From Pedobacter caeni (GTDB lineage Bacteria; Bacteroidota; Bacteroidia; Sphingobacteriales; Sphingobacteriaceae): DNA of 64,000 bases. The notes under the pieces were generated by a model. It was not told where the DNA came from. It worked only from the letters and a program-made list of their open reading frames with translations, and did not search any database. Shown piece by piece: positions 26,446 through 35,164 of the stretch; position 1 is the first letter of the stretch; every line of letters begins with the position of its first letter. A program made the translations under genes and the position numbers. Location: assembly GCF_900129215.1 (NCBI RefSeq), contig NZ_FQUQ01000003.1:700101-764100 (forward strand), read 5' to 3'.

Positions 26446-26477
26446 AAAGCTTCAGAGAAATCTGGAGCTTTCTTGTT
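26446..26477 (+). terminator. Terminator of tRNA-Phe copy 2
   Basis: AAAGCTTCAGA / TCTGGAGCTTT stem with one wobble and a GAAA loop, then CTTGTTTTA. Confidence 0.8.
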
Positions 26478-26778
26478 TTACAAGCTTTTTCAACTTTTCT
26501 TTAGGTGAGTTCTCCGTTGGCCCCTGCATTTTCCCAATAGCAGGTTTGGAATACCCTCTGCACATTTTTACTGTATAACCCAATTTGCGTTTTATGCAAA
26601 ATGATCCGGGATACCTTCTGGTCATCCTGCATTCCCCCAGGGACTTAGCCTGATTCCTCACGTTTCGGGATCCCCTAAAATCAGCCCTAATGATAACTTT
26701 TGGTTATTGATCATCATCTTTTCTGATAAAAATACCAGGGCTAAGGCACTTAATTTTGGTTTTTTACTAACCAGATAT
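26478..26778. other. Intergenic stretch with no recognised gene
   Basis: About 300 bp between tRNA-Phe copy 2 and the cytochrome gene. I see no convincing coding frame with a start and no clear promoter match. Short open frames on both strands lack family features. Confidence 0.5.
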
Positions 26779-27828
26779 ATGAATAGAGCTAAGGATAACT
26801 CCCAAAGAGCGATGATCCAGTTATCAAAATCATTGGTAGGTGTTTCACTGTTGTTTGTCATCTGTGCAACCTTCTGTATGATCTTTTTATTGAAAGAAAA
26901 CAACGCCATTGATACGGAAACCGATGAATCAGTTAATGTAGAACATCGCACCGGTAAAAAGCCTGAGAAAGGGGAGGCAGCAAAGGCCGGTTGGGTAGCA
27001 CCGGATTCCTTAACACTTCCTGCAGGCACTCCGGGAGCAGAAATCAAATATGGCCGTGAGTTAATCGTACATACGGCTGCCTACTTTGGGCCTAAAGGGA
27101 AGATCAGACGACTAACCAATGGGATGAACTGTCAGAATTGTCATAGTGAAGCCGGCACTAAAATATGGGCCCTGAATTATTCAGCGGTAGCATCCACTTA
27201 CCCACAGTTTAAAGCCCGTTCAAATAAAGTCGTATCCATTGCCAGCCGTATCAATGGATGTTTCGAAAGAAGCCTTAACGGAAAGAAATTAGACACTGCA
27301 AGCCGGGAGATGGAGGCGATGATCGCCTATATGAAATGGTTGGGTAAGGATGTTAAAAAAGGGCATAAACCAGAAAAAAATGCGGTGGAAAAACTACCCT
27401 ACCTGGATCGCGCGGCGAGTCCTGTAAAAGGAAGACTGGTGTACCAGAACCTGTGTAAGAGCTGTCATGGCGAAAACGGAGCTGGTCAGCTGAATGAAAA
27501 GGGGACCGAATATACTTTTCCTCCACTTTGGGGGGCAGATAGTTACAATGATGGGGCAGGACTTTACCGGCTGAGTAATTTTGCGGGCTTCGTTAAGAAC
27601 AATATGCCTTTAGGCACCTCTTACGAACACCCGGCATTGAGCAATGAGGAAGCCTGGGATGTGGCGGCTTTTGTAAACAGCCAGCCACGGCCGCATAAAG
27701 ACCAGTCAGCAGACTGGAAAGACCTGGCAAAAAAGCCAATTGATTTCCCCTTCGGCCCTTACAAGGATCGGTTTTCCGAAACACAGCACAAGTATGGTCC
27801 GTTTAAACCTATTGCCAATGCACAATAA
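26779..27828 (+). CDS. Diheme c-type cytochrome, thiosulfate dehydrogenase (TsdA)-like
   Basis: About 349 residues from the ATG at 26779; a start at 26812 is also possible. One N-terminal membrane anchor (about residues 15-37). Two haem-binding motifs are present, CQNCH and CKSCH. The first is followed about forty residues later by a conserved Cys in SRINGCFERSLNG, the pattern of the TsdA/SoxA-like family (COG3258), where a Cys ligates haem 1. The second half has NMPLG with a Met that may ligate haem 2. The likely role is periplasmic oxidation or reduction of a sulfur compound such as thiosulfate/tetrathionate, but substrate assignment is inference. It is followed by a DsrE-like gene after 10 bp. 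Confidence 0.8.
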   Translation: MNRAKDNSQRAMIQLSKSLVGVSLLFVICATFCMIFLLKENNAIDTETDESVNVEHRTGKKPEKGEAAKAGWVAPDSLTLPAGTPGAEIKYGRELIVHTAAYFGPKGKIRRLTNGMNCQNCHSEAGTKIWALNYSAVASTYPQFKARSNKVVSIASRINGCFERSLNGKKLDTASREMEAMIAYMKWLGKDVKKGHKPEKNAVEKLPYLDRAASPVKGRLVYQNLCKSCHGENGAGQLNEKGTEYTFPPLWGADSYNDGAGLYRLSNFAGFVKNNMPLGTSYEHPALSNEEAWDVAAFVNSQPRPHKDQSADWKDLAKKPIDFPFGPYKDRFSETQHKYGPFKPIANAQ

Positions 27829-27838
27829 CAAAAAATAT

Positions 27839-28291
27839 ATGATAAAAAAAATCATTTACCTGATGACGTTCATTACATTGACCGCATTCAGCAGAACTAT
27901 GGCGCAACAGCGCGAATCCTTTACGGGGGCGAAAGCTGAGCTTGAACATTACAATGCGCTCTACATCATCAATACTGCGGATGAAAAGCACATCAATAGC
28001 ACGCTCAGGAATATTAAAAATGTTCTCGAGGATCCAAGACTTAAAGGTAAGCTTACGGTTGAAGTCATTGCCTTTGGTGATGGCGTAAATCTTTTCCAAA
28101 AATCAGGAAACTTCCTTGAAAAGCTAGCCGATTTGAAAAATAAGGGGGTTATTCTGGCTCAGTGCGAAAATACGATCCGCGAACGGGGCATTCCTAAAGA
28201 TCAGCTGCTTCCATACATTTCTTATGTTCCAACCGGAAACGGCGAGATCGTTATACGACATTACCAGGGCTGGGCAACTGTTCACCCATAA
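27839..28291 (+). CDS. Exported DsrE/DsrF-like protein
   Basis: 150 residues from ATG 27839, with a signal peptide (ends FSRTMAQQ). A DsrE-type alpha/beta core is visible: HYNALYIINTADEKHI, then KLTVEVIAFGDGVNLF, then GVILAQCENTIRERGI with a Cys at the position used by sulfur-carrying members. A longer frame upstream would overlap the cytochrome gene and lacks a signal peptide. DsrE-like proteins handle protein-bound sulfur. The export signal and the cytochrome neighbour suggest periplasmic sulfur chemistry, which is inference. Confidence 0.8.
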   Translation: MIKKIIYLMTFITLTAFSRTMAQQRESFTGAKAELEHYNALYIINTADEKHINSTLRNIKNVLEDPRLKGKLTVEVIAFGDGVNLFQKSGNFLEKLADLKNKGVILAQCENTIRERGIPKDQLLPYISYVPTGNGEIVIRHYQGWATVHP

Positions 28292-28310
28292 TCATTAAAC
28301 ACCATACCTT

Positions 28311-29228
28311 ATGAAGCCATTCAGATATTACCTGATCCTCGCATTTACCATTATAACTATAAAATCAAGTGTCGCACAGGAGTTCCGCTTTGACCCGCCC
28401 TGGAACACACCACCTGAAAGTGAGGTTCAGTTTACTGTACCAGGAATTGACAATATCCCGGATTTGTATGGGGACATCAATGATCCTCAGCTGGTTGTTT
28501 TCTTTGCCGGAAACCAGTTTATGTGTATTGATGACCTGCTGGCTGCTTTCAAAAAATCATATCCTCAATACCAGCGTATTTTTGCCGAAACATTGCCTCC
28601 GGGCATCCTGGCTAAGCAAATTATACATGGAAGTATTGTAATTGGTAATATGAGGATTACGCTGAAGCCTGATGTGTATACCGCAGGCAAAAACAGGATC
28701 GACCAAATGCAGGAATACTTCGAACGTACACAACTGTATGCCAAAAACAAGTTAGCACTAATGGTTAGAAAAGGTAATCCTAAAGGAGTTACCAGTCTTA
28801 GAAACCTTGCTGAGCCCGGTATCCGCATCAGCATGCCCAATCCGGAATGGGAGGGAATAGGTAAACGCATTGAGGAAGCATATGTAAAAGCGGGTGGTCA
28901 AAAGCTCAAAAATGAGGTCATGACAAAGAAAGTTAAAGATAGTACCACCTTCCTTACCCAGATTCACCACCGTCAAAGCCCTATGCGGATACTTTACAAT
29001 AAGAGCGACGTCGCACCGGTCTGGTATTCGGAAACCCATTATCAGAAAATGATCGGACATCCGGTCGAATTGATTGAAATACCAGCCAGCGAAAATATCG
29101 AGGCACAATACATGGCTGGTTTAATGAAGGCAGCACCACATCCTCAGGCAGCGCGTGATTTTATGGATTTTTTAGCTAGTGAAACAGCTAAACAAGTGTA
29201 TCGGAAATATGGCTTTACCACCCCGTGA
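28311..29228 (+). CDS. Periplasmic solute-binding protein (ModA-like, type II)
   Basis: 305 residues with a signal peptide (ends IKSSVAQ). Two lobes of a type II binding fold are suggested by VVFFAGNQFMCIDDLLAAFKK, the hinge segment KLALMVRKGNPKGVTSLRNL and GIRISMPNPEWEGIGKRIEE, which is a ModA-like pattern. The C-terminus MKAAPHPQAARDFMDFLAS is also typical. There is no permease or ATPase gene next to it, so it may be a sensor or carrier rather than part of a classical importer. It is 19 bp after the DsrE-like gene and 57 bp before a LysR regulator, on the same strand. Confidence 0.78.
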   Translation: MKPFRYYLILAFTIITIKSSVAQEFRFDPPWNTPPESEVQFTVPGIDNIPDLYGDINDPQLVVFFAGNQFMCIDDLLAAFKKSYPQYQRIFAETLPPGILAKQIIHGSIVIGNMRITLKPDVYTAGKNRIDQMQEYFERTQLYAKNKLALMVRKGNPKGVTSLRNLAEPGIRISMPNPEWEGIGKRIEEAYVKAGGQKLKNEVMTKKVKDSTTFLTQIHHRQSPMRILYNKSDVAPVWYSETHYQKMIGHPVELIEIPASENIEAQYMAGLMKAAPHPQAARDFMDFLASETAKQVYRKYGFTTP

Positions 29229-29285
29229 ATATACCATAAGGGTAGAAATAGTGCTGGCTTTTGCTAACTTTAAAAAAAACAACAA

Positions 29286-30197
29286 ATGTTTGATTTCAGA
29301 CTCAAAGTATTTTATGCAGTTGCCAAAAGACTCAATTTCACCAAGGCTGCGGGGGAGCTTTACATTAGCCAGCCTGCAGTAACCAAGCACATTAAAGGTC
29401 TGGAAGAAAGTTATCAGACCGCACTTTTTGAACGGAGTGGGAACAGCAAGATCAAACTCACACCGGCAGGCGAAGTTTTACTCAGCTACACTGGAAAGTT
29501 ACTGACCATTCATCGTGAACTGGAATTTGAAATGAGTCTGGGCAAAAGCAAACACACAGGGGCCTTACGTATTGGAGCAAGTACAACTATTGCTCAATAT
29601 TTGCTTCCGGCCATGCTTGCAGATTTCCGTCAGAAGTTCAAAGGTGTACGTGTCAGTATGATCAGTGGCAACACGGAGGAGATTGAGCAGATCTTGATCA
29701 ACAAAGAGATTGAAATCGGGTTTATTGAGGGGATTTCGAAAAATCCTATGATCAATTATATGCCATACCTGCAAGATCAGATTGTTCTGGTTTGTCCGGA
29801 TCATTTCAGCAAATTTAAAAAGGAAAGGATCAATATGGAGGAACTGCGCAATTGCCCTTTGCTAATGCGGGAACCAGGTTCAGGAACGCTCGAGGTAATT
29901 GCACATCACCTGAAACCTTTTGGGATCAAACTTAATGATCTGAATATTGAAATGCAGCTTGGAAGTACTGAAGGTATCAAAAGTTATTTAGCTAAAAGTG
30001 ACTGCCTGGCTTTCATTTCGGTACATGCCATTGTTAGAGAATTAAAAAACAGAGAATTGCGTATCGTCGACATTGAGGGCTTTAATATTGAACGGCCCTT
30101 GCAGATTGTCCATCCTTATGGGCAGCCTTCAAATCTTGCAGAGTTATTGATTCGCTTCGCCGGTAAACAGCATAACTTACTCAAGGAATCATGCTGA
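29286..30197 (+). CDS. LysR-family transcriptional regulator
   Basis: 303 residues. The N-terminal helix-turn-helix reads FYAVAKRLNFTKAAGELYIS then QPAVTKHIKGLEE. The effector domain starts at about residue 90 (GALRIGASTTIAQYLLPAML) and ends near 295. It probably controls the preceding cytochrome/DsrE/solute-binding genes with which it is collinear. No divergent target is present. The effector is unknown; an oxyanion sensed by the binding protein would fit the context. A hairpin terminator follows. Confidence 0.9.
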   Translation: MFDFRLKVFYAVAKRLNFTKAAGELYISQPAVTKHIKGLEESYQTALFERSGNSKIKLTPAGEVLLSYTGKLLTIHRELEFEMSLGKSKHTGALRIGASTTIAQYLLPAMLADFRQKFKGVRVSMISGNTEEIEQILINKEIEIGFIEGISKNPMINYMPYLQDQIVLVCPDHFSKFKKERINMEELRNCPLLMREPGSGTLEVIAHHLKPFGIKLNDLNIEMQLGSTEGIKSYLAKSDCLAFISVHAIVRELKNRELRIVDIEGFNIERPLQIVHPYGQPSNLAELLIRFAGKQHNLLKESC

Positions 30198-30232
30198 AAT
30201 AGACCTTTTAAGGATCTTAAAGCTTAAACAAA

Positions 30233-30259
30233 CACCTTGCCTTCAGGAAAGGCAAGGTG
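30233..30259. terminator. Hairpin between convergent LysR and xusC-like genes
   Basis: CACCTTGCCTT / AAGGCAAGGTG, a perfect 11-bp stem with a short loop. The side reading out of the minus-strand gene has TTTGTTT after the stem. The plus side has a weaker T-run. Confidence 0.7.
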
Positions 30260-30274
30260 GAATATCTTTGTCTT

Positions 30275-31420
30275 TTATACAGTAGCCAGGGCTTCTTTAG
30301 GCCTGGCTTTATTTTTACTCTTGCTTTTTTTTCTTTTACCCCACCAGATATAAAATCCGGTAATAGGTAAACTTGCACAGATCAAACTGGCTAAAAAGTA
30401 TAGAATTTTGGTGGTCAGTCCGCCGATAGCACCTACGTGTATCGCATAATTGAGCTTACGCACCTGATCAGGAAATTTCATGTCTCCCAGCCTTTTTGTT
30501 GAATTTGGCAGCAGCTCCAGAGTTAGCGGGTCAAAGTTAAGGTCCCTCCAGAAGCCCATGGTCATGTCGGTACAGGCATAGATGGCTTCATCCGGCTTTT
30601 CTGCAAAATGTATAATCACCTGGTCTTTGTTGTACATGGCGATTTCATTGACCACTTTATGATAGATCAAGTCTGCATTTTGTAAGGAAGTATTCACCGA
30701 AGGGCCGGAAACTTCTACTTTCTGTCTTCTTGGTCTTGAACCATTTTCACCGCCTGTTAACCAATAAACACCTTTTCCGAACCAGGAGAAACTCATCACC
30801 AGGCCGGTAACTGCCATTAGTACGGCAAGTAACAGCGAATAGAAACCCAATACATTGTGCAGGTCATAATTTACCCGCTTAAAGCGTGCTTTCCATTTGA
30901 TCTTAAAGCTTTGATCACGGGTGGATTTGGTCCATTTTTTTGGCCACCATAAAATCATCCCACTGATCAGTAATAAAAAGAAGACGAAAGTAGACCAGCC
31001 TACAATTTGTCTGCCCAGTTTGCCCTCAATCCAGAGGTGCCGGTGCCCCTCATCCATGAAATGAAAGAAATCTTCATGATCCACCATAGCAATAACTTCG
31101 GCAGTATATGGGTTTACGTAGACCATTGAATCTGATTCATGGACAGTGAAATGTGCAGTCCGGTTTTCTCCATGGTACCACACGGATTCTACATGTTTTC
31201 CTGGTAGTGCCTGTTCAACTGCACGATGTAATACAGAAGGTGCTAATATTTTAGCATCCTTTGGCCGTTCGGCATGAAGCCATGGATAAGCAAGGCTTTT
31301 GATTTCCTGTTCAAACACCAGGACGCATCCGGTGATACTGAGAATAACGACTACAATTCCTGAAGCTAATCCCAGCCAAAGGTGTAACCATGCGTTTATT
31401 GCGGATAGTTTGGATTTCAT
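30275..31420 (-). CDS. xusC: PepSY-associated TM protein, XusC-like
   Basis: 381 residues with four predicted membrane helices (about 14-36, 140-162, 195-217, 340-362). A PepSY-type periplasmic segment is bounded by HLWLGLASGIVVVILSITG and the conserved HRHLWIEGKLGRQIVGWS. It ends in a Lys-rich cytoplasmic tail. Such proteins are the inner-membrane part of iron/siderophore systems and may act as ferric-siderophore reductases. The gene order receptor, DUF4374 lipoprotein, PepSY protein is that of xusABC described in Bacteroides thetaiotaomicron. A hairpin lies between it and the lipoprotein gene. The symbol is given by synteny. Confidence 0.8.
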   Translation of the reverse strand: MKSKLSAINAWLHLWLGLASGIVVVILSITGCVLVFEQEIKSLAYPWLHAERPKDAKILAPSVLHRAVEQALPGKHVESVWYHGENRTAHFTVHESDSMVYVNPYTAEVIAMVDHEDFFHFMDEGHRHLWIEGKLGRQIVGWSTFVFFLLLISGMILWWPKKWTKSTRDQSFKIKWKARFKRVNYDLHNVLGFYSLLLAVLMAVTGLVMSFSWFGKGVYWLTGGENGSRPRRQKVEVSGPSVNTSLQNADLIYHKVVNEIAMYNKDQVIIHFAEKPDEAIYACTDMTMGFWRDLNFDPLTLELLPNSTKRLGDMKFPDQVRKLNYAIHVGAIGGLTTKILYFLASLICASLPITGFYIWWGKRKKSKSKNKARPKEALATV

Positions 31421-31432
31421 CTTTTAAAATAA

Positions 31433-31465
31433 ACGGCAGAGCAACATCAAGGGTTGCTCTGCCGT
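31433..31465 (-). terminator. Intra-operon hairpin between xusB- and xusC-like genes
   Basis: ACGGCAGAGCAAC / GTTGCTCTGCCGT, a perfect 13-bp stem with a 7-nt loop. It is followed on the minus strand by TTTATTTT. It lies inside the operon, so it probably acts as a partial terminator or a 3'-end stabiliser that lowers expression of the last gene. Confidence 0.7.
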
Positions 31466-31481
31466 GATTTATTGGTGGTTA

Positions 31482-32711
31482 TTATCTTAACTTATAAAGC
31501 ACTGGCGTGTCTCCATCACCACCTTCAACTTTTGCTCCTCTTGTTAGTTTATCGGTACTTGAATCATATTCCCAGATGTAAATAGCATCTGCCTTAGCAT
31601 CGTTTACAGCGATATAGGCTTTTCCATTTTTAACGATCGCTGAACGGGAATTCAACAAGCCCGGAAAGTCAAGTTTTTTTACAATTTGTTGCGTATTTAC
31701 ATCAACCACAATGTATTCCCACATTGGTTTATACCACCAGTCATTTTTCTCTTTAACTACATTTTTGGCATCACGGGCATTGATCAATAAGGCCTTTCCG
31801 TTTCCAAGGTACTCGACACCAAGCTGATTGTCACCCTGGCTAAGGGCACTGACGTTGAAAAAGTATCCTGGATCTAAAATGGTAGAGCCATCTTTAACGC
31901 GGTAAAATCCGGTAGGCATATTGGGTTTGTTTCCGCCTAGCATTGGCATAGGATGAGTCAGTATATAGGTATTCCCCTGATCGCTGAATTTGTGGAAATA
32001 TCCGTTACGTAAAGCACCTGGAGGAGCTGAACGGGTGTCCTTTCCAGTGATCTTAAAATTATTCAGAGATGGATAGTCAACGGATGCAGTGTAGGCTGTA
32101 TCGTAAGTAAGTTTGGTAACTTCGTTTCTTACCATAAAGGTAAGGAAGATCTTCGAACCTTGTGGAGTAATGGAGTTTATAGATAAAGTATGATCCTTTG
32201 GTAATTCTTTTCCAGTATTAAATACGCCGCTTTTTTCGAGGGTCATGTTATCCACATTTATAACTGCATATTCGCTATTGCCACGTCCACCGATCATCAG
32301 GGTTTTGTCGTCTGTCCAGGTATGCCATCCAAGGTATAAATAAGACATTGCCGTAAATGGAATTTCTTTAACAGTCTCTAAAACTCCTTTTTCAAAGCTG
32401 TACTTGCCGAATTTTCCACTGTTTGGCTCAACGTTATAGAAATATTTTCCTTTCTGGATGATGTTCTCACCCCAGGTAAAAATACTGGTTACATCAGTTC
32501 CTTTCCCTACAGGTGTAATTACACCCGACATTAAATCATTAATTGGCAGCAGGTATGAACCTTTAGAAGTACTATAATGTAAGGCAAATTCAGGGTTGCC
32601 TGCCGAAGGACCATTGTCTCCTCCATTAGATTTACTACAAGCGGTAATTGATGCAGCGGTGAACAATGCAGCTGCAAAGAGCAGGCTGCGGTTTTTGGTT
32701 TTAGTAAACAT
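31482..32711 (-). CDS. xusB: DUF4374 lipoprotein, XusB-like
   Basis: 409 residues with a lipoprotein signal (TAASITAC then SKSNGG), so probably surface-exposed. The body is made of repeating four-strand blade-like stretches (for example FGKYSFEKGVLETVKEIPF, TLMIGGRGNSEYAVINVD, KAYIAVNDAKADAIYIWEYD), consistent with a beta-propeller. DUF4374 members include XusB, a surface lipoprotein that binds siderophores such as enterobactin in Bacteroides (from memory). It follows the TonB receptor by 15 bp. Confidence 0.8.
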   Translation of the reverse strand: MFTKTKNRSLLFAAALFTAASITACSKSNGGDNGPSAGNPEFALHYSTSKGSYLLPINDLMSGVITPVGKGTDVTSIFTWGENIIQKGKYFYNVEPNSGKFGKYSFEKGVLETVKEIPFTAMSYLYLGWHTWTDDKTLMIGGRGNSEYAVINVDNMTLEKSGVFNTGKELPKDHTLSINSITPQGSKIFLTFMVRNEVTKLTYDTAYTASVDYPSLNNFKITGKDTRSAPPGALRNGYFHKFSDQGNTYILTHPMPMLGGNKPNMPTGFYRVKDGSTILDPGYFFNVSALSQGDNQLGVEYLGNGKALLINARDAKNVVKEKNDWWYKPMWEYIVVDVNTQQIVKKLDFPGLLNSRSAIVKNGKAYIAVNDAKADAIYIWEYDSSTDKLTRGAKVEGGDGDTPVLYKLR

Positions 32712-32726
32712 ATTTATATTGATTTA

Positions 32727-35120
32727 TTAAAATGAATGGATATTATACCTCAGTTTTATAAAGAATGCCCTTCCTGGTTTCTGTTGTTTGAACACATCGT
32801 AGGCAATTTGGTCGGTCAGGTTACGCGCCTCTCCGGTAATATTGTAGCGGCCGTTCTTTAGGGAATAGGTGAGCGCGATGTTTTGTATCCATTGAGCCGG
32901 GATATAATCTTTAGTTGTTTTATCCCCTAATTTGGACCAGCTTAGAGAATAATCGTTGACAAACTGCATGTACCAGTTAAACTGAAGACGGTTGCCTTTT
33001 ACCCCAAATACATTGTTTTTTCCCAGACTTACATCTGTGTTCCCATATAACCAGGGTTCGTTCGGAGTACGGCTGCCATAACTTATTTTTTCCCTGATTG
33101 TTCCTTTTTCAAGCTTTTCACGGTCAACAGCATCATAATAACTCATGTTTACCAATGCTGATAATAAATCGCCATAAGTGTATTTCAGTTCAAAATCAGC
33201 TCCTTTTATTTTTATCCCACCCTCATTCTGTGATTCGGAATAAGCTCCTCCATCAATATTGGTATATGGCCTTGAAATGATGTAATTTTTGGCATTTCTG
33301 TAAAACACGGATCCGTCAGCACTAAAACGGTGTTTTCCTATTGTTTTACCAAAGAAAAAACCCAGGTTGTAATTGTCACTGTTTTCTGGCTTAAGGTCAT
33401 GGTTACCGGAAACATCCAGACCATTTCCATACAATTCAACAAGACCTGGAAGTCTGTAAGCATGTTCATAAGATGCTTTGATCCCTAATTCTTCTGTTAT
33501 TTTGTAAGTAGAGGCCAGTCCGTATCCATAATATGCTGCTGTTTCAGTGGGCTTATTTGCGTCTGGCCGGCCGCTAAATCCAAAGTATTTACCGAAAAAT
33601 GAATTGGTCAGTTTGTTGTTAAAGAAGTTCTGCTGATAATTTAAACCTACAACCGTTTTGCTTACACGATTGGTTTTGTTGTAAGTCTTATTGTAGGGGT
33701 CAATCTCATTATAGCCTTCGCGGGTAGTGCTGTTTAGGTTATAGTTCAGATTGAAGAGGTGCTGATCAGAAAGCTGATAATTCAGGTTTAACTGAACAAG
33801 GGCATTGTTACTATTGTAGTGCAGGATCGATTTATCGCCCATCTCGCCCTTTGTAGGGAAATACTCTTTTGGTTTTCCATTCCATTGATAAGATGAATAG
33901 GAGCTGGTATCTGTTCGGACCTCTTTGCTAATTGACATATTTGCAAAAACTGTGGCCGACAAGCCGTCAACAAAAATTCTGTTTTTGCGGTAACGAAAAC
34001 TCGGAATAACACTATGACTGTTGGCATCAACATTCCCATATACTTTTTCCTGAGTCGCACCGGTTTGGCGCTCATTTTTTACATTATTATAAGTTAAGCC
34101 CAATACCGCTATATCAGCCCATTTTTTATCAGCAAGGCCTAATTCAACTTGCCCCATATAAGACTGGTAGTCGTTATGGAATCTCTTAGCCGAGGACAGG
34201 GTCTCAAAATCTGTTCCGTCGGGAGTGGGTATTTTCAAATATACATTGGCCTTCGGATAAGTTCTCATTTTATAACTGTTGTCTGAATAGTTATAAAAGG
34301 AGTTTACATTCACCTTCAATCCGCTTTTTGGATAAGTATAGCTTCCGCTAACAGCGGTACGATGGGTGTTAAAGGAACCGTAACTATAACTTACATCCAG
34401 GGATTTTCCACGGTCACGATTCGTGACGATGTTCACTGCCCCACCCAGTGCATCCGAACCAAGATAAGGAGGGACCACGCCTTTATAAACTTCTATGCGT
34501 TCTGCAATGTTGATCGGAATGTTATTAAACGACATTCCGCTTCCATAAGATTCCAGAGGAATTCCATCAATAAAGAATTTGACATGGTTACCTGAAAGCC
34601 CATTGATGGAAAAGGTGTAGTCCGAACCCAGTCCACCTTGTTCGCGGATTTTAACCCCGGTACTTCGGCTCAATACCTGATTGATATCGGAATTTGTATT
34701 GGCATATTGTTTCGTCTCGATCACATTGACCGCATATCCGGATTCTTTAATCTTTGTGGCTTTAGTCTTCCCGCTGATCGCCACGTCTTTTAGCTCGTTC
34801 TGGCTTCCTTTCAGTGAAAAACTTAAGGAAAGTGCTTCAGATTCTTTAAGTACAATCTTCTGCTCTACCTTTTTAAAACCTACAACACTAATCTGGATGG
34901 TATAAGATCCGGAAGGTAAATCAAGAAACTGGTAATTGCCTTGCTGGTCTGTGGCGACCGTCTTGTTACCAGGAAGAAGCCTGATGGTCGCGAATGAGAT
35001 GCGCTGTTGCTGCTCGTCGGATACCTGTCCTTTGATGCTGCTTTTGTTTAGTTTCTGTCCTTGCACACAAAATATACAGACACATAATATGCCCGTTAGC
35101 AAGATTTTTTTAATTTGCAT
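32727..35120 (-). CDS. xusA: TonB-dependent outer membrane receptor, XusA-like
   Basis: 797 residues from ATG 35120, whose product begins MQIKKILLTGILCVC. A longer frame to 35171 adds a charged segment ahead of the signal peptide and crosses an inverted repeat. CarboxypepD_reg-like domain at about 25-105 (SSIKGQVSDEQQQRISFATI). TonB plug at about 120-225 (YANTNSDINQVLSRSTGVK, VKFFIDGIPLESYG, PYLGSDALGGAVNIVTNRD). The barrel follows and ends in KLRYNIHSF. No STN domain. Likely imports a ferric siderophore or haem-like iron complex, given the PepSY and DUF4374 partners. No Fur box could be recognised by eye. Confidence 0.88.
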   Translation of the reverse strand: MQIKKILLTGILCVCIFCVQGQKLNKSSIKGQVSDEQQQRISFATIRLLPGNKTVATDQQGNYQFLDLPSGSYTIQISVVGFKKVEQKIVLKESEALSLSFSLKGSQNELKDVAISGKTKATKIKESGYAVNVIETKQYANTNSDINQVLSRSTGVKIREQGGLGSDYTFSINGLSGNHVKFFIDGIPLESYGSGMSFNNIPINIAERIEVYKGVVPPYLGSDALGGAVNIVTNRDRGKSLDVSYSYGSFNTHRTAVSGSYTYPKSGLKVNVNSFYNYSDNSYKMRTYPKANVYLKIPTPDGTDFETLSSAKRFHNDYQSYMGQVELGLADKKWADIAVLGLTYNNVKNERQTGATQEKVYGNVDANSHSVIPSFRYRKNRIFVDGLSATVFANMSISKEVRTDTSSYSSYQWNGKPKEYFPTKGEMGDKSILHYNSNNALVQLNLNYQLSDQHLFNLNYNLNSTTREGYNEIDPYNKTYNKTNRVSKTVVGLNYQQNFFNNKLTNSFFGKYFGFSGRPDANKPTETAAYYGYGLASTYKITEELGIKASYEHAYRLPGLVELYGNGLDVSGNHDLKPENSDNYNLGFFFGKTIGKHRFSADGSVFYRNAKNYIISRPYTNIDGGAYSESQNEGGIKIKGADFELKYTYGDLLSALVNMSYYDAVDREKLEKGTIREKISYGSRTPNEPWLYGNTDVSLGKNNVFGVKGNRLQFNWYMQFVNDYSLSWSKLGDKTTKDYIPAQWIQNIALTYSLKNGRYNITGEARNLTDQIAYDVFKQQKPGRAFFIKLRYNIHSF

Positions 35121-35164
35121 TACTTTTAGATGTTTCGATTTAAGAGTAACCCTTTTCAGGGCTT

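Larger units (their letters stand above)
26306..26477 (+). repeat. Promoter-tRNA-Phe-terminator unit, copy 2
   Basis: Second copy of the 170-bp unit at 23176-23346, in direct orientation and about 3.1 kb away. The two copies bracket tRNA-Tyr, the sulfatase, the Crp regulator and the NTF2-fold gene. Confidence 0.85.

Noticed and set aside
26658..27047. 129-residue open frame on the minus strand
   Set aside because: It overlaps the cytochrome gene, whose frame has a membrane anchor and haem motifs. The minus frame has no family features.
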